64,000 bases of DNA, from NCBI GenBank assembly GCA_963729195.1, contig CAVSNF010000030.1, positions 1 to 64,000 of the forward strand. The letters run 5' to 3'. Below the pieces are notes generated by a model, which saw nothing but the letters and a program-made list of their open reading frames with translations, did not search any database and had not been told where the DNA came from. Positions 55,487 to 64,000 of the stretch are shown in pieces; position 1 is the first letter of the stretch, and each line of letters opens with the position of its first letter. The DNA is from CAVPTL01 sp963729195. Its GTDB lineage: Bacteria > Actinomycetota > Thermoleophilia > Gaiellales > JAICJC01. The translations under genes were made by a program, and so were the position numbers.

Positions 55487-55874
55487 CGGTTGCCTCCTCT
55501 ACGGCAGTGGTCGCCTCAGCCTTGGGCTTGGGCGCAGCCTTCTTGCGCGGAGCGCGCTTGGGCTTGGCCGGCGCGCCACCGATCGATTCGATCGCGATCC
55601 GAGACAGCTCGGAGCGATGCCCGCGGGTCTTCTTGAAGCCTCGCTTGGGCTTGAACGTAAACACCTTGATCTTCTCGCCGCGCAGATGCTCGACCACGGT
55701 GGCGGTGACGGTGCCCTCCAACTTGGAGCGATCCGTCTGGATATCCTCGCCCCCCGAGAACAGCACCTCGGGCGTGAAGCTCTCACCTGCGGCATGCGGC
55801 TGCCGATCGACCAGGAGCTTCTGCCCCTGCTCGACCTTGTACTGCTTGCCTCCGACTTTGATCACGGCGTACAT
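55476..55874 (-). CDS. rplU: 50S ribosomal protein L21 with an Ala/Lys-rich extension
   Basis: A 132-residue protein. The L21 core MYAVIKVGGKQYKVEQGQKL runs to FKPKRGFKKTRGHRSELSRI at residue about 100. A basic low-complexity tail (KPKRAPRKKAAPKPKAEATT) follows, as in many actinobacterial L21 proteins. ATG 55874 is the natural start, 20 bases after the rne stop. It overlaps rpmA by 11 bases. Confidence 0.95.
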   Translation of the reverse strand: MYAVIKVGGKQYKVEQGQKLLVDRQPHAAGESFTPEVLFSGGEDIQTDRSKLEGTVTATVVEHLRGEKIKVFTFKPKRGFKKTRGHRSELSRIAIESIGGAPAKPKRAPRKKAAPKPKAEATTAVEEATDGA

Positions 55875-55893
55875 AAGCGCGCGGAGTCTAGCA

Positions 55894-58361
55894 TCATGAG
55901 CCCAGAATCTTCCCCAGCAGACCGCTCTTGCGGGCGGCTGGGGGAGCGGGCGCCGCGGCCTCGGCAGCGGCAGGTGCAGGCTCAGGCGCCGGCTCTGGAG
56001 CGGGCGGCTCCACCGGCTTGGGCGCCTCCTCAACCGCCGGCAGCGATTTCTGCGGCCGGCTCGGCCGCCTTGGCGGCGGCCGGTTTGCGCGTGGTGGTGC
56101 GCTTACGCGGCGCTCGCTTGGCCGGCGCAGGCTTCTCCTCGGCGGATGCCGCGGCCGGCTCCTCGGCCGGAGTCTCGGATTCGGCCGGAGCGTCCCCATC
56201 CAGCGTCACGTCCCCAGCATCCGGCTGCGGACGCGGTGGAACGGCTTCGGCCACGACCGCCGCGGCGACCGCGGCGGCGCTTGGGCGCGGCGGCGGTCTC
56301 GCCGTCTCGCCTTCCGCCGTCTCGGCGCCCTCACCGGACTCGGTGGCAGCGGGCGCTTCGGCGTCGCTGGTCGTGGTCTCAGCCTTGGGCTTGCGCGTGC
56401 GAGTGCGCTTGGGCTTCGGCTTCTCCTCGGCAGCTCTCGGCGTCAGTGCCCACCTCGGCGGCATCCACCACATCGGTGTCACCCTCCGCCTTGGCAGCCT
56501 TGGAGCGGGAACTTGGCCTTCGGCTTCGCTGCCGCCTTGGGCTTGGCAGGCGTGCGTCGCCCGCGACGGGGCCGCTGCTCGAGTTCGAGCCGCTCGCCGA
56601 TCTCGCGATCGAACTCGGGAAGCTCCAGCCCACCGGGCTCGACCGGCAGCTCGATCATCTTGGGAGTCGCGTCCACCAAGCTGGCAAACGCCACGGTGCG
56701 CGTCACCCGGTCGATCTTGACTCGCAGATCCTGGCCGACGTAGCCGATCGCCCCGCCGATCACCACCGGATAGGCGTCGACATAGGCAAGCGCGTCGGTG
56801 GTGTTGTACATGTGCGGCTCGGCGATCTTGACGCGAACCATCGCCTCCTCGGTGACCGTCGGCTTGCCGGCGAGGATCTCCTCGCGCGGGCCGTCGGCGA
56901 TCACGTCGATCTCATCCAGTGCCAGGTGTGAGTGCGGCTCCAGCGAGTAGAACTTGCCGGTGTCACGCTCCAGCTCGAGCAGCTTGGCGCCGCCCGGGCC
57001 GACCAGCAGCGACGCAACCTTGGAGTTGACCTTGATCAGGAACGCTTCCGAGCCGGACGCGCGGGCGAGCTTTCGCAGCCGCCGCTCGGCCTCCACCGCC
57101 ATCGTGTCCTCACTCAGGACAACACCCTCGCCCCGCAGGTGGGACAGGTGCGGGTGAGGATCTCGCGCACGCCCTCGGTCACGTTCTGGCGGGTCATCTC
57201 GACCAACCCCAGCGGCGAGATCTCGACCAGATAGGTCTTGGTGCGATCCTTCTCGAGCTCGGCCTGCATCACCTTCAGCACTTCGGTGCGGTTCTTGTGC
57301 GAAGCCATATCGATGAAGTCGACCACGATGATGCCGCCGATGTCGCGCAGCCGCAGCTGTCGGATCACCTCGCGCGCAGCCTCGATGTTGTTACGGGTGA
57401 TGGTGTCTTCGAGCCGCCCGCCGCCGCCGACAAACCGGCCGGTGTTGACGTCGATCACCGTGAACGCCTCAGCGAAGTCGAACAGCAGGTAGCCACCGGA
57501 GGGAAGATCGACGCGGCGGTTGAGCGTCGATCGGATGGCCGCGTCGACGCCGTGGGCCTCGAACAGCGGCGTGGGCTCGGAGTACAGCTCGATCCGGTCG
57601 ACGAACTCGGGCTGGGTCGTGCGCACCCATCCCAGGATGCGGCGATATTGGCGCGGTGAGTCGACCAGCACCTTGTCCACGTTGCGGGCGAGCAGGTCGC
57701 GAATCACGCGCAGCGACAGGTCGGCCTCGGCGTGGATCAGCACCGGCGCCTTGGCACCCTCGACCCGTGCGTGCACGTGCGCCCACAGATGTCGCAGGAA
57801 CCGCAGGTCGCGCTCGAGATCCTCCTCGGTCGCGCCGGCCGCGGCGGTGCGCACGATGATGCCGACGTCCTTTGCCTCGAGCTTGCGAGCGGCATCGCGC
57901 AGGCGGTCGCGCTCACCGTCGGGCAGCCGCCGGCTGACGCCCGAGCCCTCGCCGTCGGGAGAGAGCACCAGGAACCGGCCGGCCAGGGACAGCTCCATGG
58001 TGACACGGGCGCCCTTCGTCCCCATCGGGTCCTTGATCACCTGCACCAGCACCTTCTGGCCGGGCTTGAGCAGATCCTGGATGCGGCGCTTGCGCCGCTC
58101 CTTGGTGTCGAGCCCCGGCAGGACGACATCGTCCTGGTGCAGGAAACAGTTCTTGGGGAGGCCGATATCGATGAACGCGGCCTCCATCCCCGGCAGCACG
58201 TTGTCCACTTTGCCGAGATAGATGTTGCCGACCAGCGAGCCCTTGCCGCGGCGCTCGATCAGGGCCTCAACGGTCTGGCCCTCCTCGAGTACGGCGACGC
58301 GCAACTCCGACAGGTCGACGGAAATCAGGATGGTCTTGGTCTGGTTTGAGATAAGTGTCAC
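55894..58361 (-). CDS. rne: Ribonuclease E/G with long low-complexity tail, frame-shifted
   Basis: An endoribonuclease for mRNA decay and rRNA processing, about 820 residues. The RNase E/G core has an S1 domain with GSLVGNIYLGKVDNVLPGME, the DNase-I-like metal site (TVIDVNTGRFVGGGGRLEDT, IIVVDFIDMASHKNR) and the zinc link CPTCG. The frame shifts near 57135, then MAVEAERRLRKLARASGSEA and a second beta-rich RNA-binding segment (YVDAYPVVIGGAIGYVGQDL) follow. The tail, in three frames, is rich in Ala, Pro, Glu and Lys with RAPRKRTTTRKPAAAK, and ends SGLLGKILGS at 55894. The start is GTG 58361 with AGGAG. It is downstream of the DUF2344 gene (GTGA). Confidence 0.88.
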
Positions 58362-59005
58362 TCTGGAACTCCTACCGGCCGGTCGCGCAGCGTGATTTCG
58401 GTGCGCACCAGGCGGTTGATGGTTGGGGTCGCGCCGATAGTGGCTGCAACCGCTTGAACAACTTCCTCCGGACGGGCGCTGCCCGTCTCGGTTGGCACGA
58501 GCTCGAATTCGAGCCGGCCGGGCCCGAACGCCACCTGGGCGCACGAGCTTTTGACATTGACGTGCTTGTCCGGCTTGTCCGGAATCACACGGGTAACGAT
58601 CGCCTCGGGAGCCTCGGCGAAAACTTCAACAGCGGTGGCCCAGTCGAGATCGGAGCCGACCTCGGCCACATACCCCACGGAACGCACCCGCGAGGCGGCA
58701 TGCTTGCCGTGGCATTCAGAGACGTCCACCACGGACATGCCGCGCGGCAGCTGCTCCGCCAGCCGCCCGGCCACGACCTCCGGGGAAATCTCCCCCACCA
58801 GTTCGACATCGGCCAGATCGGCAGCCGATTCCACGCCGACCGCCCGGGGGACGGCCAGCGAAATCACCGGCCGGGGCTTTGGCCCTCGCGACAGTGCAAT
58901 TTCAAATCCCGCCCGCCGCAACGCGGCCAGGAATGTATCAACGGTTTCGAGGTGTGACAGGAATCTCGCCCTGCCGGCCACCGCGAACACTATTCGGTAG
59001 TTCAA
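58358..59005 (-). CDS. DUF2344 (TIGR03936) family protein
   Basis: A 215-residue protein. It starts MNYRIVFAVAGRARFLSHLE, with LRRAGFEIALSRGPKPRPVI typical of the family, and ends LVRTEITLRDRPVGVPE. The family is almost always next to, or fused with, a B12-binding radical-SAM protein of the TIGR03960 type, as here. Members are thought to help an RNA- or protein-modifying reaction, but no activity is proven. It precedes rne with a 4-base overlap. Confidence 0.88.
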   Translation of the reverse strand: MNYRIVFAVAGRARFLSHLETVDTFLAALRRAGFEIALSRGPKPRPVISLAVPRAVGVESAADLADVELVGEISPEVVAGRLAEQLPRGMSVVDVSECHGKHAASRVRSVGYVAEVGSDLDWATAVEVFAEAPEAIVTRVIPDKPDKHVNVKSSCAQVAFGPGRLEFELVPTETGSARPEEVVQAVAATIGATPTINRLVRTEITLRDRPVGVPE

Positions 59006-59032
59006 CGATTGATCTCAATTCGTACGGCACGC

Positions 59033-60808
59033 TCAGCGCACCAATCTGTTTCGGACGGGCCCGTAGCAGGCGCCGCAGTCGACGCATCCGTCCCACCGGC
59101 AATCGCCGGTGGCAACGGCCGACTGGCTCTGCCACCACTCGTCCAGTAAGAACTCCTTGGAGATACCTGACTGCACGTGATCCCACGGCAGCGTGTCCCA
59201 CTCTCCAAACTCCTTTGTCGCCTGCTCGTCAATCGACGAGCCGGCTGCCTCAAACGCGCGTTCCCAGGCCGATGCCTGGTACATCTCGGTCCATGCGTCG
59301 AAGCGTGCTCCGCTTCGCCACGCCGACTCGATCACGTCGGCCAATCCTTCGTCGCCGCGCGCCAGCGCGCCCTCCAACATCGAGGTGCGCAGATCGTGCA
59401 GCGACAGCCTGATCTGCTTGGTCGGCATCGCCCGGCGCATGTACGCCTGCTTGGCTGCCAACTGCTCGCGAGCCTCCATCCCCTCCCACTGGAACGGGGT
59501 GTGAGGCTTGGGCACGAAGTTGGACACGCTCACGTGCACATTGAAGCGACCGCCGCCGGTGACCCGCCGGCCGATCTCGCGGGCCCGGATGCCGAGATCG
59601 ACGATCCCCTGCACCTCGGCGTGCGTCTCGCGGGGCAGCCCAATCATGAAATACAGCTTGACGCTGCGATACCCCGCGGCAAACGCCGCCTCGATCGCGT
59701 TTTCGATCATCTCGTCGGTGAGCGTCTTGCAGATGATGTCGCGCATCCGCTGCGTGGCCGCCTCAGGGGCGAGCGTGATCGAACTCTGGCGAGCGTTGGC
59801 TGCGGCGGTCAGGGCCACGGGGCCGGTATCGACGCGATTGGACGGCAACGAGAGATGGAGATCCGGCATGCGCTGTTTGATGCCCTCGATCGCCGGCACG
59901 ACATCGGTGTAGTCGCTGGTTGCCAGCGACGTCAGCGACAGCTCGTCGTACCCGGTGCAGCCCAGCTGCTTCAAGCCGGCCTCGATGACCTGCTCTGCCG
60001 GCCGCTCACGCACCGGCCGATACCAGGTGCCGGCGTGGCAGAAGCGACAGCCGCGGGTGCAGCCCCGCATGACCTCAACCGACGCTCGCGAGAAGATCGC
60101 CGACGAGTACGGCACGACCGGCTCGGTGGGCTGGGTCTCGATCCCGAACTCGGTATAGATCGCGCGTTTGACCGAGTGGCGGGCACGGCCGGGAAAGTAC
60201 AGGTAGGGGTTCTCGGACAGCGCCTCCAGCCTGGCGGCGCGAGTCGAGTGGGCCGCGACCGCGTCCAGCACCTGCTCGAACGCCTCCTCCGACTCTCCCA
60301 TGAAGATCGCGTCGAAGAACGGTGACAGCGGCGCCGGATTGGACGCGCTCGGCCCGCCCGCGACCACGATCGGATCGCCCTCATCACGATCCTTCGCGCG
60401 CAGTGGGATCTGGGCCAGATCGAGCACCTCGAGCACATTCGAGTAGGTCAGCTCCGCCTGCAAGGTGATTCCCAGCAGATCGGCGTCGCGCACCGGCCGC
60501 CACGACTCGAGCAAGAACAGCGGCAGCTGCTCGCGGCGCATCGCGTCGGCCATGTCCGGCCACGGGCAATACACCCGCTCGGCAGCGATCTCGGGACGGC
60601 GATTGATCTGCTGATACAAGATCTGGAGGGCCTGATTGGAGATCCCGACCTCGTACGCATCGGGGTAACACAACGCCACCAGTACGGTCGCGTTGTGCTT
60701 CAGCACCTCGTTGGCCTCACCGCCGATATACCGTGACGGCCGTCGCACAGATTCGAGCATCAACTCGATCTTGCGGTCCATCACTGATTCCTTCGGCATC
60801 CTGGGCAT
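59033..60808 (-). CDS. B12-binding-domain radical-SAM protein (TIGR03960 type)
   Basis: A 591-residue intact protein. The N-terminus (RRPSRYIGGEANEVLKHNAT, YPDAYEVGISNQALQILYQQ) is a cobalamin-binding-like Rossmann domain. The radical-SAM cluster motif is VEVMRGCTRGCRFCHAGTWY, followed by SLPSNRVDTGPVALTAAANA and YFMIGLPRETHAEVQGIVDL. The C-terminal CRWDGCVDCGACYGPV has extra cysteines for a further cluster. ATG 60808 (MPRMPKESVMDRKIELML) is chosen. It acts with the DUF2344 protein encoded 27 bases on. Function unknown. Confidence 0.9.
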   Translation of the reverse strand: MPRMPKESVMDRKIELMLESVRRPSRYIGGEANEVLKHNATVLVALCYPDAYEVGISNQALQILYQQINRRPEIAAERVYCPWPDMADAMRREQLPLFLLESWRPVRDADLLGITLQAELTYSNVLEVLDLAQIPLRAKDRDEGDPIVVAGGPSASNPAPLSPFFDAIFMGESEEAFEQVLDAVAAHSTRAARLEALSENPYLYFPGRARHSVKRAIYTEFGIETQPTEPVVPYSSAIFSRASVEVMRGCTRGCRFCHAGTWYRPVRERPAEQVIEAGLKQLGCTGYDELSLTSLATSDYTDVVPAIEGIKQRMPDLHLSLPSNRVDTGPVALTAAANARQSSITLAPEAATQRMRDIICKTLTDEMIENAIEAAFAAGYRSVKLYFMIGLPRETHAEVQGIVDLGIRAREIGRRVTGGGRFNVHVSVSNFVPKPHTPFQWEGMEAREQLAAKQAYMRRAMPTKQIRLSLHDLRTSMLEGALARGDEGLADVIESAWRSGARFDAWTEMYQASAWERAFEAAGSSIDEQATKEFGEWDTLPWDHVQSGISKEFLLDEWWQSQSAVATGDCRWDGCVDCGACYGPVRNRLVR

Positions 60809-60830
60809 GGTACCGCAGGGCTCGATATTG

Positions 60831-61766
60831 TTAGCTCCGCAGCTCTTCGACCCGCGTGCGCAGGTTGGTGAGATCGGCGACCGCACCTCGCTCGAAGTAC
60901 TCCTCAGCCGCCTTGCCGATCGCCCGTGTGCCCGAGTAGGCCACGGCGCCCTTGACGATCCAGCCCGCCAGCGGCACCAGGTCGAGCAACTCCCGCGCCA
61001 CCGCCCGCAGGCCGAACCCGGCGCCCACCACGCCGGCCAGCTCGACCGCGCGATCGGGGCCGAGCTCGTGGCCGTAACAGGCTGCGATCTGCATCACCAA
61101 GCGCAGCTCCAGCGCGGTCAGCACCGGCATGTCCACCCCGGGAATCCACACGGCCGCAGCGACCACGCCGTTTTGCTTGGCGGCGGTATCGATCAGCCGC
61201 GCGATCACGATCGGGCGAATCGCCGGCAAGCCCGAGGCCAGGCCGGCTGCGGCATCGCCGGCACGCGCCGCGACGGCGGTTCGCAGGCGGTGATCGGGGA
61301 AGGCGCCGGTGCGCGAGCCGATCACGTCGCCGGGCTTGATGCCTCGCCTGCGGGCGGCCTCGATCAGCACCTCTCCGGGGACGTCGATGCCCTCGAGCAC
61401 AACCACCACCGGCCGGCCGCTGGCCGCCACCACGTCGAGATCGTCATTGGTCTCGCGGTCGAGGCTGGTGGTTACCTCGCCGGCGTACACCACCACCGCG
61501 GCCTCGCTCATGCGCTCGGAGTCCTCGGGTCGCAACCGGCGAAAGGCAAAGGCTTGCACCAGGTTCTCGTCGCCGCCGCCCTCGAGCAGTGCAGCGCGCG
61601 CCCTGGCGGCCGGAGCGGCCCGACCGCACACGAGCACCGGGCGAGGTACTTCGACACCTTCACGTACCTCGCGGACGACTCCCACCACCGTCTGCACGGT
61701 CGCCACCGCAGCCCGCTTGGGGGTCGGCTGCTGGTGCTTGGACTCGAGCGTCTCCTGCAGATTCAT
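60831..61766 (-). CDS. DUF697-like membrane-associated protein
   Basis: A 311-residue protein. ATG 61766 (MNLQETLESKHQQPTPKRAA) overlaps the rodA stop by four bases. The middle has VVVYAGEVTTSLDRETNDDL and RPVVVVLEGIDVPGEVLIEA, a Rossmann-like strand pattern without clear P-loop. The C-terminal third (AACYGHELGPDRAVELAGVV, LVPLAGWIVKGAVAYSGTRA) is the hydrophobic DUF697/YcjF domain often fused to GTPases. Possibly a degenerate Era-like GTPase linked to the rod-shape operon. Confidence 0.7.
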   Translation of the reverse strand: MNLQETLESKHQQPTPKRAAVATVQTVVGVVREVREGVEVPRPVLVCGRAAPAARARAALLEGGGDENLVQAFAFRRLRPEDSERMSEAAVVVYAGEVTTSLDRETNDDLDVVAASGRPVVVVLEGIDVPGEVLIEAARRRGIKPGDVIGSRTGAFPDHRLRTAVAARAGDAAAGLASGLPAIRPIVIARLIDTAAKQNGVVAAAVWIPGVDMPVLTALELRLVMQIAACYGHELGPDRAVELAGVVGAGFGLRAVARELLDLVPLAGWIVKGAVAYSGTRAIGKAAEEYFERGAVADLTNLRTRVEELRS

Positions 61767-62881
61767 GCCAGCCGCGGCTCGTCCGGGATCGACGCGTGCA
61801 CGTGGATCGCCTGCAGCACGCCGATCGACATCAGGCCGACCAGCACGTGTGATCCGCCGAAGCTCATGAACGGTAACGGGATCCCCGTGATCGGGGCCAG
61901 CCCGATGGTCATGCCGATGTTGATGAACACCTGGAATGTCATGGCACTCACGATACCTGCCGCGACCAGGCTGCCAAAGGTCGATCTGGAAAGCGTGATC
62001 ACCTTGAGTCCTCGCCACAAAAGCAGCGCATACAGAGCGATCAGCCACGCGGTGCCCAGGAAGCCGCGTTCCTCACCCACCACGGCGAACACAAAGTCGG
62101 TGGAGTGCTCGGGCAGAAACCCGAGATTGGTCTGGGTGGCGCCGGCGGCGCCTGTGCCGACCGCCCCGCCGTGGGAGATCGCGATCAGCGACTCCCTCAG
62201 GTGGTAGCTGTCCTGCTGGTTCTCCTGGGGATGAAGGAAGGCCGTCCAGCGATCGCGCTGGTACTTCTGCAGCACCTGCACGCCTACTCCCGGCAGCACT
62301 GAGAACACCAGCGCAATCGAGACGCCCAGGGCGACCGCCATGTACAGAAAGTGCCTCCAGGGAGCGCCGAATACGAACAGCATGCCCATCATCATCGTCA
62401 GCAGCACCAGCGTCGTTCCGAAGTCAGGCTCCAGGAAGACAAGCAGCGCCGGTAGCCCGATGTAGGCGATCGCCACCCAGGTCAGGCGGGTCGGTGACAC
62501 CAGTCCTCGCCGGGCGGCCAGCACCGAGGCCAGACCGACGATCAAAAACAGCTTGGCGAACTCCGACGGCTGGAACTGAAACGGCCCGATGGAGATCCAA
62601 CGGGTGCCACCCTGGACGGTCGTGCCCAACACCAGCACGACGCTGGTGGTGACCAGCACGAAGCCGTACAGCGGCCAGCTCAGCCGGCGCAGGAACCCCG
62701 TCGGGATGGCAGCGATCACCAACAGCGCGATCCATCCGACGATCATGTAGAGCAGCTGGTGCGAGTACAGCCCACCCGGGTCGTTGCGGGTGGCGTTTCG
62801 CAGGATCCACAGGCCAAACGCGCAGATCGAGGCGGCGGTGGCCAGCATCACGTAGTCGAGGTGGCGGAAGTAGTTCTGCAT
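61763..62881 (-). CDS. rodA: Rod-shape SEDS glycosyltransferase RodA
   Basis: The peptidoglycan polymerase of the elongasome, 372 residues with about ten helices. Visible SEDS motifs are WISIGPFQFQPSEFAKLFLI, LEPDFGTTLVLL, HPQENQQDSYHLRESLIAIS and LGFLPEHSTDFVFAVVGEER (catalytic-site Asp region), and GLAPITGIPLPFMSFGGSHV. ATG 62881 overlaps the mrdA stop, so the class-B PBP partner is coupled. Confidence 0.95.
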   Translation of the reverse strand: MQNYFRHLDYVMLATAASICAFGLWILRNATRNDPGGLYSHQLLYMIVGWIALLVIAAIPTGFLRRLSWPLYGFVLVTTSVVLVLGTTVQGGTRWISIGPFQFQPSEFAKLFLIVGLASVLAARRGLVSPTRLTWVAIAYIGLPALLVFLEPDFGTTLVLLTMMMGMLFVFGAPWRHFLYMAVALGVSIALVFSVLPGVGVQVLQKYQRDRWTAFLHPQENQQDSYHLRESLIAISHGGAVGTGAAGATQTNLGFLPEHSTDFVFAVVGEERGFLGTAWLIALYALLLWRGLKVITLSRSTFGSLVAAGIVSAMTFQVFINIGMTIGLAPITGIPLPFMSFGGSHVLVGLMSIGVLQAIHVHASIPDEPRLA

Positions 62882-64000
62882 CAGCGCACGGGATCAGCGG
62901 TGGAGGACGGAGTCACGTCGGTGACCTTCTGGTGGAAATACTTCTGAAACACCTGCAGCGCCGCGGGGGCCGCCGCCACGCCGCCGTGGCCGCCGTTCTT
63001 GATCATCGCCACCACCACGATCTTGCGGTTGCCGTCCGAGGCCCAACCCGACCACCAGGCGTCGTCAGGGGCGTTCTGGATGGAGCTGGTCTGGGCGGTG
63101 CCGGTCTTCCCCCACACGTCGAAGGGGGTGCCGTTGTAGGAACCGAACACGGCTCCCGACGTGCCGTCCGAGTCGTGAGTGGCTCCGTGCAATCCGAGGG
63201 TGACCTCGTTCAGGAACTCGGAGCTGAGATGGAGATTTCTGATCGGCTTGGTGTCGGCCCGACGCACCACCGCGTTGTCGTTGGCCGGATCAAGGATCGC
63301 ACCGACCACATGCGGGCGCACGATCTTGCCGCCGTTGGCCAGCGCCGAGTAGGCCACCGCCTCTTGCAGCGGAGTCACCTGCAGGTAGCCCTGGCCGATC
63401 GCCATGTTGATGTCGTCACCGGGGTTCCAGGTCTTCTGGATGACCGCGTCATTGGGGGTGACCACCAAGCCGCAGCCGTTGACGTACCCGTTCTTCTTCT
63501 TGCCCGCCCGGATGCAGGGCAGATGGTGAAGCTTGTAGGCGCGATCGGGCACGACCCCGGCGGAACTCAGCAGATCGAAACCGGCGGGGGCGTGGCCGAA
63601 CCCGAACTGACGAAGCGTGCGCTGGAAGCTCTCACGGCGTCCGTTCGAATCCTGGTACTGGCCGTAGAACGCATCGCCGACACGGTAGAAGAAGGTGTCG
63701 CAGGAGATCGTCAGCGCCCGTTGCAGGTCGATGTTGCCCGCCGCCGGGCCGAAGTTGTGGAACACGGTGCCGCCGCGATCGTGGTTGAGGGGCGCCACGA
63801 ACTGGCTGCTGCAGTCGAGCGTGCTGCCCGGCCCGAGGATGCCCGCATCCCAGGCCGCAGCCGCGGTGAACGGCTTGAAGGTCGACCCTGCCGGATATTG
63901 GCCCGAGACCGACTGGTCCAGCAGGGGCGAGGACAGGCTCTGATTCTTGGCCACCGCTGCGGCCTTTCTCAGCACCGATGCCTGGCCTCGGTAGGGCGGC
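62881..64000 (-). CDS. mrdA: Penicillin-binding protein 2 (MrdA), 5' part outside window
   Basis: The transpeptidase of the rod complex. 372 residues of the C-terminal catalytic domain are visible, and the frame is open to base 64000 (PPYRGQASVLRKAAAVAKNQ). Active-site motifs are SGQYPAGSTFKPF (SxxK), ISCDTFFYRVGD (SxD/N) and VWGKTGTAQTSS (KTG). An insertion with LPCIRAGKKKNGYVNGCGLV carries two cysteines, typical of actinobacterial class B PBPs. It lies upstream of rodA with a 4-base overlap. Confidence 0.93.
   Translation of the reverse strand, partial: PPYRGQASVLRKAAAVAKNQSLSSPLLDQSVSGQYPAGSTFKPFTAAAAWDAGILGPGSTLDCSSQFVAPLNHDRGGTVFHNFGPAAGNIDLQRALTISCDTFFYRVGDAFYGQYQDSNGRRESFQRTLRQFGFGHAPAGFDLLSSAGVVPDRAYKLHHLPCIRAGKKKNGYVNGCGLVVTPNDAVIQKTWNPGDDINMAIGQGYLQVTPLQEAVAYSALANGGKIVRPHVVGAILDPANDNAVVRRADTKPIRNLHLSSEFLNEVTLGLHGATHDSDGTSGAVFGSYNGTPFDVWGKTGTAQTSSIQNAPDDAWWSGWASDGNRKIVVVAMIKNGGHGGVAAAPAALQVFQKYFHQKVTDVTPSSTADPVR

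Overview
The window is chromosomal DNA from a high-GC actinobacterium. The gene content (pyrophosphate-type phosphofructokinase, a long rod-shape/ribosome operon, the lepA-hemW-hrcA...dnaJ-prmA-rsmE order, heavy use of GTG starts and 4-base ATGA/GTGA gene overlaps) fits the class Thermoleophilia (Solirubrobacterales/Gaiellales type) best. That placement is an inference from general knowledge; no rRNA is present to confirm it. About 70 genes and one tRNA are packed almost without gaps, and no gene-free stretch exceeds about 300 bases.

Layout. 1-790 carries a remnant of an integrated element (SWIM-type zinc finger end, excisionase-like HTH, integrase N-terminal stub). 900-7630 holds a secreted protein, a CPA1 antiporter, PPK2 and a P-type ATPase, followed by two palindromic repeats. 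7670-9750 holds a TetR regulator, a PilZ protein and PPi-type PFK. 9753-20055 (minus strand) is the housekeeping operon dnaJ-prmA-rsmE-mtaB-yqeY-phoH-ybeY-dgkA/PAP2-pseudokinase-cdd-era-deoC-trpC-like. 20100-24050 interrupts the expected hrcA-dnaJ order with an XRE-TPR regulator, a 38-residue exported peptide gene and two tandem GT87-like membrane proteins. 24096-28013 is lepA-hemW-hrcA. 28069-36405 holds murJ, rpsT, holA, an Rrf2 regulator, comEA/comEC and leuS. 36487-42764 holds corA, an MBL hydrolase, an amidase and a methionine-sulfoxide repair operon (msrA, a Mo-oxidoreductase and a cytochrome b). 42873-47621 is a diaphorase/FdhD/MobA operon. 47816-50606 holds an IPT-domain secreted protein, a muconolactone-isomerase-like protein and an MFS-cNMP transporter. 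50634-64000 (minus) is tRNA-Ala and the mrdA-rodA-DUF697-rSAM-DUF2344-rne-rplU-rpmA-obgE-nadD-HK-rsfS-DUF2203 block.

A technical point governs the reading. Roughly 25 genes, including essential ones (era, obgE, nadD, ybeY, rne), are interrupted by one or more single-base frameshifts while the protein resumes perfectly in another frame. The pattern looks like residual consensus error in the assembly rather than gene decay, so these genes are annotated as whole genes spanning the shifts.

The most interesting candidate system is at 20100-21957. A 449-residue HTH plus TPR regulator is followed 31 bases later by a tiny gene with a strong ribosome-binding site encoding a signal-peptide-like, His-rich peptide. 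Diverging from the regulator is a short transcription unit with a clear sigma-70 promoter and a strong rho-independent terminator. This resembles the gene architecture of RRNPP-type peptide quorum sensing, which is known mainly from Firmicutes. Other notable items are a dispersed palindromic repeat family centred on GGTGCC(T/A)GGCACC, a TrpC-like protein that has lost its catalytic residues, a degenerate membrane pseudokinase, and a formate-dehydrogenase-like diaphorase operon without its catalytic subunit.
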